From: Agapetus fuscipes
Taxonomy: Eukaryota > Arthropoda > Insecta > Trichoptera > Glossosomatidae
Length of the DNA stretch: 64,000 nucleotides
Reading direction: 5' to 3'
Assembly: GCA_951799405.1 (NCBI GenBank)
Contig: OX637356.1
Span: 12,361,229-12,425,228, forward strand
Part shown: positions 9,222-19,819 of the stretch, in pieces
Position numbering within the stretch: the stretch's first letter is position 1
Layout of the letters: the number at the start of each line of letters is the position of its first letter
Notes under the pieces: generated by a model
What the model saw: only the letters and a program-made list of their open reading frames with translations
What the model was told of the DNA's origin: nothing
Databases searched by the model: none
Made by a program: the position numbers and the translations under genes

Positions 9222-9410
9222 TGCATGCTTATAATCTATAATCTAAGCTGCAAAGGTATGTTAAATTAAATGCATGCCCACAGACAGGCACACGTGGTTT
9301 CATGCCTACACATACTGCTTCTGTGCATACCTCACCTGAACATAAACGTTGCAACTCCTGCCGCCTTTCCCTGAACCCGGGGTGGCATCGGCTAAAGTAA
9401 ATTGGCAAAA
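9222..9410 (-). repeat. R element, GGCGGCAGGAGTTGC subfamily
   Basis: Opens with ATAATCTATAATCTAAGCTG (inverted tail) and carries CCTGAACCCGGGGTGGCAT. The 5' end is missing. Confidence 0.75.
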
Positions 9411-9640
9411 TTGGCAAACATACGTATTCTCAAAAAACATTTATCCCTGCAACTTCTATCACGGTTAATTTTTATTTTTGCTCCTGTCCTGGCTCTCTGT
9501 CCCCTTGTCCCGTCTGATTGGTATAAGTTGTCCCCTGCTCGCGAGACTGTTTATGAGCTTGTCCCTTCTGGAGGACAATTTGTAACTCGTAATGTTACCA
9601 TTTGTCCCCTTTCTCTCTCTTTGCACTACATCAAGTATAA

Positions 9641-9750
9641 AACTTCACTCAACCTCAGTGTCATACCAAATATGTACCAAAACTTAAACGCTTACCAAAG
9701 GCGCTGTTTAACTTTTCATACTATTTTTGTTTAACGCTATTGTTGAGTTT
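9641..9750. repeat. SPE short palindromic element
   Basis: AACTTCACTCAACCTCAGTG at the left, TTAACGCTATTGTTGAGTTT at the right, centre GCTTACCAAAGGCGCTGTTT. Confidence 0.7.
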
Positions 9751-10080
9751 AGTAAAACTTATGTACGGTACAATATATTACAGCTGACCCTTGAGGGGAC
9801 AAACAATAAACATTACCGAGTAGTGTGCTAATATAAGAGGACGAACTGTGGTCATATAAGAGGATTAATTTTTGCACAAATTTTGGCGTAAAAACCTCTT
9901 AGTTTTCGTCTATTTCTGAATGCTCGCTTCGTTTCAATCCTAGGATTATTCTCTATCTTTTGGTGCCACTTCTGTCGAAAATCTGCGATCAAGTCTACTT
10001 TGACCTTGGATTCTGCGGCTCGAAACAGGGATTTGTTGCTTTAGTTAGTCAACGGTTTTTCAGCCACGGTATTCCTTGAC
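9751..10080. other. No gene recognised
   Basis: Includes a possible MITE-U-like scrap near 9788 (TGAGGGGACAAACAATAAAC). Otherwise nothing. Confidence 0.35.
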
Positions 10081-10208
10081 TCAAAGGTTGGTATGAGGTT
10101 AAACACCCATACTGTGATAAATGGCTGACTTTGCCAATGTCACCCCTGTGTCTGGAAAGGTCGGCAAAAGTGGCAGGGCTTATCTTCATTTGAGGTTGAT
10201 TTGTACGA
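10072..10208 (+). repeat. R element, 5' half (interrupted)
   Basis: ATTCCTTGACTCAAAGGTTG through CTTCATTTGAGGTTGATTTG. It resumes at 10498 after the LINE-C insertion. Confidence 0.8.
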
Positions 10209-10495
10209 CTCATTCCTTTGCCTGCTTTCAACTGCCCGCTTATGGAATGAGTTACCGGTATCTGTGTTTCCATCCAAATTAAACCTTACCCTTTTCAAAT
10301 CCAATATCAATCGCCATTTCCTCTCAGTGTCTTATAACAAAGCAACGCAACACACACCACAGCACTGCGCAGATAACGGCCCTGCAACCGGACAAGGACA
10401 ACTGCCACATCACCAACACCTCTGCGGCACTATAACAAGTGTCATAGACCCTTAAAATCTCTTGAATCTAGGGAGTCTCCCGCACAGGCTTTCTT
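10209..10495 (+). mobile_element. LINE-C 3' end inserted in an R element
   Basis: The plus strand encodes LWNELPVSVFPSKLNLTLFK, then SNINRHFLSVS, the usual last stretch of a CR1/Jockey-type RT ORF. The 3' UTR follows with ACAAGTGTCATAGACCC and GGGAGTCTCCCGCACAGG, then a short A-run. 5'-truncated. Confidence 0.75.
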
Positions 10496-10612
10496 AAAAA
10501 CAAAGTACACATTCAGCATTTGTAAGTGCGAACTTACATGTGTCTGTTTGTGGGCATGCATTTGATATGAGTTTTGAATGTTTATATATCTTTGCAACTT
10601 ACATTATAGATT
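10496..10612 (+). repeat. R element, 3' half
   Basis: Continues the copy begun at 10072: AGTACACATTCAGCATTTGT, CATGTGTCTGTTTGTGGGCA, TTTGCAACTTACATTATAGA. Confidence 0.8.
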
Positions 10613-10907
10613 TATTATAGTCAATATTATTTTAACTTTTTAATTAATCGTACCTTAAAAATAGCACCCACATGCCAAACGATAAGAAAATAATATAATT
10701 AAAATGGTTATTTGAACCCCTGTTTTTTCTCAGAATTTCCTGTTGGACTCCATATTATTTTCTGACCACAGAGCAGGGCTTTAATAATGAATCTCTCACC
10801 ACTAATTCATTACAAAATTCGTTTCTTATCTCTTAATACGAATATAAAATGTGGAATGTGTCAAAATAAAGTGTCATACACCCGCACATATCCACACGCC
10901 CCAACAG
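10613..10907. other. No gene recognised
   Basis: AT-rich, no recognised element. Confidence 0.4.
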
Positions 10908-11030
10908 GCTATTCACGTAACATTTAATCCGTGGCTGATCTACGGGTCATCCCTTTTTTGTAGAGAAAATTTACGGTAGGCTGCGGATGAGCCGCGGCTT
11001 TGCTGTTTGAGAATAACACTGTAAGAGAGA
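10908..11030 (+). repeat. Dispersed repeat, pair with 26508-26632
   Basis: Shares GGCTATTCAC, GTAGGCTGCGGATGAGCC and TGTTTGAGAATAACAC with 26508-26632 in the same orientation. Type unknown. Confidence 0.7.
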
Positions 11031-11385
11031 GGGAGTGATAAACAAGGAGATTTATTAACTTAATGGTTACCACCTTAACATATAAAATAATATTATTAAG
11101 AACATGTAGGTACTTATACCGACGAAATAAGAAAAACACAGACTTAGCGTTTCGTACCATTTTTTTTAACTCCAAGGATCCATTTAAAAAAAAAACAACT
11201 CGATCGTATATGGTGAAGTCAAGTTTTACTTGTGATTGTGTGTCTGTGTGTTTTTTACTTGTGTGAGTTTGTCTCTAGGTGGAAGTTTTTGAGTATTTGT
11301 ACTTGTGTTTGCTCAAATATTCTGACAAAACCTCACATGTTCCAGTTCACAATGTTTCGAGAACTGTGCTTATATCATACTGTAT
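11031..11385. other. No gene recognised
   Basis: Only short frames. A GT-rich patch lies near 11225-11275. Confidence 0.35.
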
Positions 11386-11602
11386 AGGTTGGTATGCGGC
11401 TGACCACCCATGCTGTAGAAAATGGTTCATTTTACCAATGTCACCCCTGTTTCAGGGAAGGACGGCAAGAGTTGCAGGGTGTAGTCCATTTGAGATTTGG
11501 GTTTTTGTGTTATAGGTTCACATGCGGCATGTGCGAGCGCGAAATTGTGAGAATGCATATATTTGAATCCCCAATGTAACATATCTTTGCAACTTAGATA
11601 AG
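11386..11602 (+). repeat. R element
   Basis: TAGGTTGGTATGCGGCTGAC through TTTGCAACTTAGATAAGATT. The 69-70-codon frames inside are non-coding shadows. Confidence 0.85.
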
Positions 11603-11754
11603 ATTATATTTTTTATGGTTTGTGTATTAACACTGTGAAAATTCATATTTTTTTATTGTTATTCAATTAAATAACCTTTTGTAAGTTTCAAAACAATGTT
11701 TGTATTTCCACAAATCTCTAATATATTTGAAATTATCAATTTTTAAATATTTTA

Positions 11755-11805
11755 AATATTACAAACGTTTTCGACCAATATAGTCATCTTCATGTAGTAT
11801 TTTTT
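11755..11805 (-). repeat. Hammerhead-like repeat scrap
   Basis: The minus strand reads TGAAGATGACTATATTGGTC then GAAAACGTTTGTAAT. It resembles a 3' half of a hammerhead core (stem plus GAAA) but the C of CUGANGA is lost. Related to 51246-51285. Confidence 0.4.
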
Positions 11806-12352
11806 TTTTTAAATAGTCAATAGGTAAGTCAAATAGGTAAAATGAATTAAATTAATAAATATCAGAATATAAAAAAAGGTCCAAAAATAAAATAAGTTGT
11901 ACATTAAGATAAAATTCATCAATAAAATAAGAGTCATTTTTTGAAAAACAATAAATCTTACAAATCATATGATTTTTAAGATTTATTAATTGAACCCGTA
12001 AAACGTACCATTATTATGGGAACCGGTGTCTGTCATTCTGTAAACACACGCCACAAATAGTATCTTATTATTTTTAAATCCATTCACATGTACGTAGAGT
12101 TTTTATTGTATGTATTGGTTGAGACTCTTGGGTGACCCAAACGTCTTATTTGGGACCTGTAGGGACTAATGGACGATATAGACAAACATTTATTTTTAAT
12201 CCAGAGACCAGATAACAAATTGAGACACAATCTGGGACCTTAATTCACACCCACGCTGTTTTAAAAATGGATTGAATGGGAATAAAAAGGTTCCTTGAGG
12301 ACCAAAGGATTTGGGTTATAGTTACCTACTAAAAAAACTCTGTCACAGAAAA
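11806..12352. other. No gene recognised
   Basis: AT-rich. No RT motif, tRNA head or clear palindrome. Confidence 0.4.
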
Positions 12353-12354
12353 TA

Positions 12355-12530
12355 CCAGGGCTGGAAGTCTCAACACCACGGTAATTCTTACCTACCGAAC
12401 ATCGGTAATATTTGTATGAAGAACTGTCAATCCAAGATGGCCGCAAGTGAACAGCTGATTAGTCTTCATACAAATTTTACCCATATTCGATATGCAAGAA
12501 TTACCGTGGTGATAAGACTTCCAGCCCTGG
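12355..12530. mobile_element. MITE with CCAGGGCTGG termini
   Basis: Left end CCAGGGCTGGAAGTCT, right end AGACTTCCAGCCCTGG, with ACCACGGTAATTCTT / AAGAATTACCGTGGT as inner arms. The centre AAGATGGCCGCAAGTGAACA reappears in the MITE at 46371-46602. TA on both sides may be the target duplication. Confidence 0.85.
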
Positions 12531-12554
12531 TATTTTTGTAGTGGTTATCTATCA

Positions 12555-12782
12555 TCCATGTTGCAAAGATATATTGACATTTAGGGCTCATATTTAATGC
12601 ATGCCCACAAGCAGGCGCATGTAAGTTCGCGCTTACAAATACTGCATGTGTACACACAAAATAAACCAAACCTCATATGAACGTACACTTTGCAACTCTT
12701 ACAGCCTTTCTTTGAAGCCAGGGTGGCATTGTCTAAAGTGAACAATTTTTGTAAAGCATGAGGAGTCAGAATCATACCAATT
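12555..12782 (-). repeat. R element
   Basis: TGCAAAGATATATTGACATT (inverted tail) to GAGTCAGAATCATACCAATT. The 5' edge is decayed. Confidence 0.8.
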
Positions 12783-13248
12783 GTCTCGAAATTATCGTCT
12801 TGAAATACTGATAAAAAGTAACTGATATAAATTTTCGAAAAAACCTTATTCACCTCCTTGTCATCTAGCGTCGGATGGATGAAACTTTGAATACATTGTA
12901 CTTTAGAAAATAATTTATTTTCACATGTATTTTATTTCAACCAACTTTTACTGTCTGTGGTAAAGAAGTTTTGTATGTCACATTAAAGATGTAATAAAAT
13001 ATATAATTTCGTTTTAAAAATAGATGACCTATTTTCTTCACTGAATATAAATTAATCTATGCAAATAAAATGAAGAAAAAAAATACCAGACAGATTTAAA
13101 GACATTATTTTCATTATAAACCTATTCACAGCCAAAATAAAAAGCTTTCTAATTTTTTTATGATAATATTTTTATGGGCTTTCTATCAAAGCTCGTGTCG
13201 GAAGATTTCTGTCCCATCCCTTTTAACCCCATCTCCCCAAGAGTTACC
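12783..13248. other. No gene recognised
   Basis: AT-rich filler. Confidence 0.4.
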
Positions 13249-13327
13249 GGTAGAACGGAACAGTGACAAAATGACACATGGCAGAATGAAACTTTTTTTT
13301 ATAAAAAAAAAATAGATTTGTGAACAG

Positions 13328-13328
<1 letters not shown>

Positions 13329-13373
<45 letters not shown>
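13329..13373. repeat. (TA)n microsatellite
   Basis: About 20 TA units, ending ATTATATATATAC. Forms the tail of LINE-D. Confidence 0.9.
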
Positions 13374-13601
13374 CAAGGATAATTTATTTATAAGGTACAC
13401 ATAATTGAAGAGCGCCGTTTTTGTGTGTGTCACACCTCAAGGGCCCTCTCAAATCACGGAAAAGATTTTTTTGTAAAGATGCGTCTTTAGTGCTCCTTTA
13501 AAGACACCAACAGTTTCTGCCTTCCTCACATTAGGTGGTAGTCTGTTCCACCCCATTGGGCCCGCAAACCGGAAAGCACGGTCCCCAAAATTAATGCAAA
13601 A
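13332..13601 (-). mobile_element. LINE-D 3' end with (TA)n tail
   Basis: The minus strand encodes FAGPMGWNRLPPNVRKAET, then VGVFKGALKTHLYKK, a classic last stretch of a CR1-group RT ORF. It is followed by GGGCCCTTGAGGTGTGAC and ACACACAAAAACGGCGCTC. This tail is shared with SINE-2. The (TA)n run at 13332-13373 forms the 3' end. Flanked by GGAAT (13327-13331 and 13602-13606). Confidence 0.8.
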
Positions 13602-14155
13602 GGAATGCATATCACCAATCTATTCTGCCTGGCCAGAAGCAGGTATTAATACCATCAATTAATAATTCATTACTTGACATATTAACATGATGAACTAGGG
13701 TCAAAGTTCTGGTCAATGGACCTAGATGGGGATCGAACCAAGGTTTTTCTATTCCAAATGCGCTAGAAAGATCAGCCACAAGACCTCCTCGGCCATAACA
13801 CTGGCATACATTACAGAACAATACATGACAGAACGACACATGACAGAACAACTCATAACAGAACGACTTATGACAAAACATCAAATGTCAAAATATCACA
13901 TACCGTAAGCGGCACAAATAAAAATCATCAACTCATCTTCATCATCAAGTAGATCTGCCATGTAAATCTTATGGTAGCATAATGAGTGTCTGTTTTAAGT
14001 ATGAGATGTTTTGTCATGTAATGTTTGGTCATTGTGATCTACTTTCCTGTGATGTACTGTCATTCTGATGTTTATCATGTTTGGTTCTGTTATGTGTTGT
14101 TCAGTCATGAGTTGTTATGTCATTTTTCGTTTTGTCACTGTATCGTTCTAACATG

Positions 14156-14290
14156 GAACCCTCCCCAAAGTGTCCTTTAGTCGGGACGCAGAAATCAACC
14201 CCTCACCACCTCCTCAATGGCTTTTGATTATACAATACCCCTGTGATTACACAATAAAGCTTGTACCGTGAGTAAAAAACCTTATTTTAC
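14156..14290. other. No gene recognised
   Basis: A short unassigned spacer between FB element A and an SPE copy. Confidence 0.4.
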
Positions 14291-14384
14291 AACTCAACCA
14301 TCGCGTTAAACCAAAAATGTACAGAAAATAAAACACTCACTAGAGGAGCTTTTTAAATATCCATACATTTATACGTCAACTCTA
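14291..14384. repeat. SPE short palindromic element
   Basis: AACTCAACCATCGCGTTAAA, then ACACTCACTAGAGGAGCTTT, then CATACATTTATACGTCAACT. Confidence 0.7.
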
Positions 14385-14540
14385 AACTTTTTTTTTTTTA
14401 AGTTTGGGTACTGGATATGAAATAATTCAGAAATTTAATACTAGACAGTTGATGATAGAGTAACGAGGCATTAGTTTGTGAGATGGGTGGTGGGAATTGA
14501 GTTACAATATTCGTGGAGACGAAACTAACTTACCATACAC

Positions 14541-14788
14541 CCAAGTGCTTGTTTGGCTTATCTAACATTTGATTCAAAGATGACACTTCAATGAAATGGT
14601 CTTAAGAATCACATTCTACACAATCTGAGTTAAGAGAAAACTTAAACACGATAATGTGAGAGTTGTTTTAAATATTTTTTAAATCAATTCTCAGTTTTAA
14701 TAAGACGTATTGGTCTAGTATGCAAACAAACATTGCTCATGTGAGATTACTTCTGTTGGCCATAAGACGAACAAGCACTAAGGGGACG
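14541..14788. mobile_element. MITE-U copy
   Basis: AAGTGCTTGTTTGGCTTATC at the left, GAACAAGCACTAAGGGGACG at the right. The first bases are eroded. Confidence 0.75.
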
Positions 14789-14837
14789 TTTTATTTAGAT
14801 GCCCAATAATAATGAATGCCGTTTTTTTAATAAATCC

Positions 14838-15050
14838 TGTGCGGGAAACTCCAAATACTTCAGAGTCTCAAGGGGTCTATGACACTCGTTGTAGTGCCGC
14901 AGGAGTGTTGGGGATGTGGCGGTTGTTGTCCTGATCCTTCATAGCAGGACTGTTAGCTGTGTAGTGTTGTCTTGTGTATTGAGCTTTCTCTGTTTTAAGA
15001 CACAAAAAGTAAGTAGTAATTGATATTGGTTTTGAACAGGACAATGCTTT
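14838..15050 (-). mobile_element. LINE-C 3' end
   Basis: Inverted CCTGTGCGGGAAACTCC, GGGGTCTATGACACTCGTTG and GACACAAAAAGTAAG match the 3' UTR of LINE-C at 10380-10495. Confidence 0.7.
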
Positions 15051-15440
15051 ATAACAATGTTTTTTTTTTTTAAGTTGACAAATTCACAGACAATTATTAC
15101 TGCAAAGCGTACGCACGTTTCAAAGAGATTGTAGTAATACGAAAAATGCAGAAAAAAAATACAACTCTTAGTTTTGCCTGTTAACAGTGTGGTGACTCTC
15201 GGAGTATCACTGTTCTCTTTCTAACTAACGAAAATTTGTGTTGAGGTAGATTGAAACGGATATAGTGTCTACTTACGTAGGAATAGTTTCGAATCCACTA
15301 AATAATAACGCAATAGTCGTTTATAATGTATGATAATCTATTTTCATTAAAATGAATTGATATTTTTTATCCTCATGATGGATTGAGCGTTTATTATTTT
15401 TTTACTTTTGATACGTCTAATATTATTGTTGTGATGATTT
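15051..15440. other. No gene recognised
   Basis: No motif or repeat recognised. Confidence 0.4.
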
Positions 15441-15495
15441 ATTTGGCGGGCGCTGTTTTTGTGTAAATCACACTTCAAGAGCCCTCTGTCTAGGG
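15441..15495 (-). repeat. SINE-2/LINE-D tail fragment
   Basis: GGCGGGCGCTGTTTTTGTGT, then CACTTCAAGAGCCCTCTG: the inverted 3' tail shared by SINE-2 and LINE-D. Confidence 0.6.
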
Positions 15496-15627
15496 GGGGT
15501 TTGTCTACTGACATGTAATGAGACATGAAATTAGAGATAGATTGATCTTTTTAGCGGTTGATTTAATAATTCATTAATTGTAGCATAGCGTTCAAATTGA
15601 GTGAGAAGGCATGAAATACTTTTTCAA

Positions 15628-15855
15628 ACTGGTATGAGGTTGACCACCCATACTGTAAAAAATGGTTCACTTTGCCAATGTCACCCCTGTTTCAGGGAAT
15701 GTCGGCAAGAGTTGCAGGGCTTATTTTCATTTGAGGTTTGGATTTTATTTGTAAGTACACAATCAGCATTTGTAAGCGCGAACTACACGTGTTTGTTTGT
15801 GGGCATACATCTGAGAGCTTTGAATGAATATATCCTTGCAACTTAGATTATTATT
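15628..15855 (+). repeat. R element, (ATT)-tailed
   Basis: ACTGGTATGAGGTTGACCAC through CTTGCAACTTAGATTATTAT. Carries the ACATCTGAGAGCTTTGAATG variant, also seen at 33053, 53212, 56238 and 57250. Confidence 0.85.
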
Positions 15856-15999
15856 AGATTATTATTATTATTATTATCCAAAAATCAAAATTGTTTTTTT
15901 GTATGCAGCTCACATGACGTCATACATATTGTATCAAACTTTCGTTTACTCTGCATGGTGTTAAATCCCCTTTTTAAATTTTAACGATTGAGTGTCTAG

Positions 16000-16215
16000 T
16001 CGACGGCTCAGTTGGTAGAATGAGAGCAACCTTCACAAAATGAGTACTAGCTCTCTCGGGAGCTGGGAAACCCGCACTTCCACTGAAGGAATTGGCGTTA
16101 AGGCCGACCCCCTTACCTGCCAAAATAAATAGGTTCACTCGCCACATACGACCCTTTTGGAGAGAATGCGGTAAAAAGTAACGCTACATGTGTAGCTTAG
16201 TTGCGTTGCGATAAA
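16000..16215 (+). mobile_element. SINE-1, internally deleted
   Basis: The head GACGGCTCAGTTGGTAGAAT (A-box part) jumps to the body GAGCAACCTTCACAAAATGA, so the B-box part is missing. Body: GGGAGCTGGGAAACCC, GGTTCACTCGCCACATACGA. End: GTGTAGCTTAGTTGCGTTGCG-like. Confidence 0.75.
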
Positions 16216-16283
16216 TTGATAAAAGCTATTTTCTATGATTCCGTTTTGTAATTTAAGTTTCACATAAATTGCTACTAAGCTTC

Positions 16284-16568
16284 TCATAAAGTACAACTTC
16301 TTGTCGCGTTTACCTCAAAGCGGTCGCATTTGGCGAGTAGAACTTTTTTTATTTTTACAGGTAAGGGAGCCGGCCTTACGCCAACCACTTCAGTTGAAGG
16401 GGGTGGTCCGTTGGAAGCTGATACTCATTTCTTGTAAAGGTTGAGTATACCTTGCCGGTTTTAAATAAACACCGCAACGGGGAATCGTATCTGACACCCT
16501 CGGTGGGATTTGAACCCGAGCTCTCAGCATGGCATGCTAGCAGTTTACCAACTGAGCTATTGACCCGA
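16284..16568 (-). mobile_element. SINE-1
   Basis: A near full-length inverted partner of the copy at 16000. The head on the minus strand is GTCAATAGCTCAGTTGGTAA with B-box GGGTTCAAATCCCACC. Confidence 0.8.
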
Positions 16569-16894
16569 CAATAAAATATAAAATATTCATAAATATGCTG
16601 GGACTGCTGGGAGTAGTTAAAAATGGAATTGTAACGACCAATAAAAAGCTTTACTTTGAAAATTTGTAACAAAATATTTGCGGCAGCCACGTTTAAACAT
16701 TGAAGTGTGGAAATATACATTGAAAATCAACTTGTAAGGAAATGCTCATGTTTAATTTATTTTACCATAAACAAATTCTGGAATATTAATCACGCTTAAA
16801 CCACTAGATGAAATTTCCAGCTTATGAACAATGTTTATGATATTTAAAAGTCAAATATACATATTTGATCATATTTCTTCCTTAACTATTGGTT

Positions 16895-17140
16895 GGTATG
16901 ATTCTTGATTCTCGATTCTTGATAAATAATGCTTCACTTTGCCAACGTCCCCCCTGTTTCAGGGAAGGTCGGCAAAAGTTACAGGGCGTATGTATGTTCA
17001 TTTAAAGTTTGGTTTTTAATTTTTTGTAAGTACACATGCAGCATATGTAAGCGCCAACTTTTACGTTTCTTTCTGTTTGTGGACATGCAGTTAACATAAA
17101 TTTAAACGTGAACATATTTTTTCAACTTATATTATAGACC
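16895..17140 (+). repeat. R element
   Basis: GGTTGGTATGATTCTTGATT, GTTTCAGGGAAGGTCGGCAA, GTTTGTGGACATGCAGTTAA. Confidence 0.75.
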
Positions 17141-17144
17141 TTGA

Positions 17145-17210
17145 ATAAATATATGCCCACAAGCAGACACGTATAAGTTTGCACTTACACATACTGCAAA
17201 TAATTTTACG
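17145..17210 (-). repeat. R fragment
   Basis: ATATGCCCACAAGCAGACAC then GTATAAGTTTGCACTTACAC, inverted, tail to tail with the previous copy. Confidence 0.65.
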
Positions 17211-17865
17211 TAGAATTTCATAAAATATTATGTATTACGTATGTTAAAAATCTCAGGTGTTTTTCTTCGCTTTTACATTCTATTTGAGAATCGTTTTTAC
17301 ATAAACATTAAAATTTCGCCAGCAAATTTTTGCGCACGCGAAAATTGTAAAAGCGGTATAATTTTGTATGGGATTTAAATTTGAATGTCTTTTCTCAATA
17401 ATGCTCACTCATTTTGTAAGCGGGGGGGTGGCTGGGTGAAAGGAAATTCAGGCTGTAATCTCGTTTGCGAGTTCATTTGAGAAATATTGTCACCAGGGAA
17501 TTAGGAACTTTCTTTTGGACCTGTTGAAATTTACATTCTACGTACATTTATTTCGATAAAAAATCTCCTTTTTCGTTACAGTTTAATTCTTTTGAAATAG
17601 GTACATTTTTGGAACTCTTTTGTATTGTATTTGTAAGAAAAATTATACAAAGGGTTTTGTAAACAAAAATATTATCTTTTTCGGTTTTCGCCATATCAAG
17701 TATGCTTTAAAATATCAGGAATTGTTTGGGAAAACGCTATTTTTACAACAAAAAATATGTTTTTACAAGAGAGAATAAACTAAAGTTTATTTTTTTACTT
17801 GTTTTAATTTTACAAATGATGTACCTACTTATAAACTTTGAAAAGATTCTGTTTTCATTTCCAGT
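17211..17865. other. No gene recognised
   Basis: AT-rich. A G-run lies near 17425. No coding or repeat motif seen. Confidence 0.4.
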
Positions 17866-18322
17866 TGCAAAGACATATAAACATTAACGATTCATAATAA
17901 ATGCATGCCCACAAACAGACACGTGTCAGTTTTGTATTTACAAACGCTGCATGTGCACCTAAAAATTAAATTTGATATCTCAATTTTTTTTTATTTTTTT
18001 TTAATATAGATTTGTGGAAAGGAATGCAATCCACCAACCTATTTTGCCTGGCCAGTTGTCTTCATGCGAAAGCAGAAGCTTGTGTGCATGCAACGGCATC
18101 TGTTGAACCAGGGTCGAAGTTATCGTCGCGGGATTCGAACCAGCGTTATCCGGTTCCAAATAACCTGTCTTGATCCCCGCGGCTATTACACCGACACAGA
18201 TGATAACAAATGAACATTAACCATTCATCTTTTGCCGGCCTCTCCTGAAACAGGGGTGACACTGACAAAGTGAACCATTTTTTTACAGTATGTGTGGTCA
18301 GTCTCATACCAACCTACAAATC
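17866..18322 (-). repeat. R element split by SINE-3
   Basis: R parts at 17866-17980 (AATGCATGCCCACAAACAGA) and 18205-18322 (CTGAAACAGGGGTGACACTG, CTCATACCAACCTACAAATC). The order is preserved across the insertion. Confidence 0.75.
17985..18200 (-). mobile_element. SINE-3 inside an R element
   Basis: The inverted A-rich tail (poly-T at 17986-18001), CTATTTTGCCTGGCCAG, and a B-box seen inverted as CGGGATTCGAACCAGCG. Confidence 0.75.
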
Positions 18323-18805
18323 AAGAAATATAAAACTTAAGTGACTACAATTTTTTTTAAATATTATGAAACTGGTAACCTAATTTTTCAATGTGGAATT
18401 AAACTTCTTACCTTTGATAACAATGAAAGTAGATAGGTATTTGTGTATAGATGTTCTTTTGGCGCATTTTTTGGCGTACGAAAAAATACCAGATGATCGT
18501 AAAAGGAGCGACCGGGAATCGAACCTGGTAGTCTTTTATTTATTTAAAACCGTGCATTCCTCGACAATACCAAATACAGAATGGAGACACTTGTATGGTG
18601 ATTCGAGGCAAAGCGGTACGCATTGTTATGTAGGTTTAATATGTCATAAAAAGATACATTTGTTTTTAGTTTTGTCGTCTTGATAATCAGCCTTGAAAAT
18701 GTGTTCTGTTTGGGAAAGTGAAACGTCGGCAGATAGAAAAATATGGCATTCAAAACATTTTTTTGATGAAATACAAATGTAAATCATTAACGAGAATCAC
18801 CATAC
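18323..18805. other. No gene; one tRNA-like 3' scrap
   Basis: At 18507-18535 the minus strand reads AGGTTCGATTCCCGGTCGCT, a tRNA 3'-half look-alike without a 5' half. Probably an old SINE. Confidence 0.4.
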
Positions 18806-19390
18806 GTACCATCGTGGAAGAGGAAGACCGAGAAAGGTATGGATGGACCAAATTTTCGAAATAGCGAATGAATGGGATATCCAGAGTCATAATAAAAGGA
18901 GAGCCTGTATGAAAAAGGTTATGGCTCTGGATGAAATGAAAGAAGTATGCAAGGATCGAAAGAAATGGCGGTTGATCTGTAATGCTGGCGGTTAAAGCTG
19001 AGGCTTTTAAATTATCATTATTATTTTTTTTAAATATGTTTTGTAGTTTTTTTTTTAAATTTTTTACTGTTTAATTGTTTAGAGTTTATTTGTTTTATAT
19101 ATTTGAATGCATTAATTGCTTGTATTCCTTGACTGATAAGGTTGGTATGCGACTGACCACCCATACTGTAAAAAATGGTTCACTTTGCCAATGTCACCCC
19201 TGTTTCAGGGAAGGTCGGCAAGAGTTGCAGGGCTTATGTTCATTTGAGATTGGGTTTTTTTATATTGTAGGTCCACATGCGGCATGTGTAAGCGCGAAAT
19301 TATGCATGTCTGCTTATGGGATTGCATTTAATATGAATCTCAAATGATACATATCTTTGCAGCTTAGATTTAGATTTAGATTTTAGACCA
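18806..19390 (+). mobile_element. 5'-truncated LINE-B with its R 3' UTR
   Basis: GTGGAAGAGGAAGACCGAGA starts the match to the ORF end of LINE-B (GRGRPRKVWMDQ, KKWRLICNAGG). The stop is followed by about 130 bp, then the R unit at 19131-19390 ending in GCTTAGATTTAGATTTAGAT. Direct proof, independent of 57-60 kb, that R is the LINE-B 3' UTR. Confidence 0.85.
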
Positions 19391-19439
19391 TAATTATATT
19401 GTGACCGTAGCTCAATTGTCAAGACATATTAACAAGAAA

Positions 19440-19570
19440 TGAATTGCTTTCTAAGAAAGAGAGGCTGGCGGTACATAAGAGAATATTGTTACCGACCCTG
19501 ATGTGTTTCTACATTGGTGATACGTGGACTGTAAATGAAAGTGAACTCAGTAAAGTATGAAGATAGAAAT
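19440..19570 (+). mobile_element. LINE-B ORF relic
   Basis: CTGGCGGTACATAAGAGAAT, GACTGTAAATGAAAGTGAAC and TCAGTAAAGTATGAAGAT correspond to LINE-B 59285-59385 (LAVRSGILLPTLM, WTVNESEISKVH). The frame is broken. Confidence 0.7.
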
Positions 19571-19589
19571 GGCTCATTTAAGAGTCGTC

Positions 19590-19770
19590 CCCGATCGATA
19601 GCTCAGCTGGTAGAGTGCCTACATTCCATGCTCGAGTTAGAAGTAGTTGGCGTGAGGCCGGCCTCCTTACCCGTAAAAATAAATCATTTCCAATAGCCAC
19701 ATGCGATCCCTTCGAGGAAAACGCGGCAAGAAGTTACACTGTATGTGCCGCTTAGTAGCGTAAGAGGAAC
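19590..19770 (+). mobile_element. SINE-1, internally deleted
   Basis: CGATAGCTCAGCTGGTAGAG head, then GGCCGGCCTCCTTACCCGTA and GCGGCAAGAAGTTACACTGT. Confidence 0.75.
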
Positions 19771-19819
19771 GAATCCCACTACGTTTCGTCGGATATCCGA
19801 AGAAGCTGGCATGCATGAA

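Larger units (their letters stand above)
13295..13800 (-). mobile_element. SINE-3 copy split by LINE-D
   Basis: The 3' tail piece is at 13295-13331 (AATAGATTTGTGAACAGGAAT) and the remainder at 13602-13800 (ATTCTGCCTGGCCAGAAGCA; inverted B-box GGGGATCGAACCAAGG). The break carries GGAAT on both sides. Confidence 0.75.
13249..14155. mobile_element. FB foldback element A, carrying nested insertions
   Basis: The left terminus is GGTAGAACGGAACAGTGACA and the right terminus (inverted) TTAGAACGATACAGTGACAA. The inner arms are degenerate 10-12-bp units (ACATGACAGAAC on the left at 13795-13905, TGTTATGTCAT-like on the right at 14000-14135). SINE-3 and LINE-D sit in the left arm. No transposase ORF. 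Confidence 0.65.

Noticed and set aside
13795..14150. CRISPR array or satellite
   Set aside because: Repeat units are short (10-12 bp), degenerate, have no spacers of fixed length and invert across the centre; a foldback element fits better.
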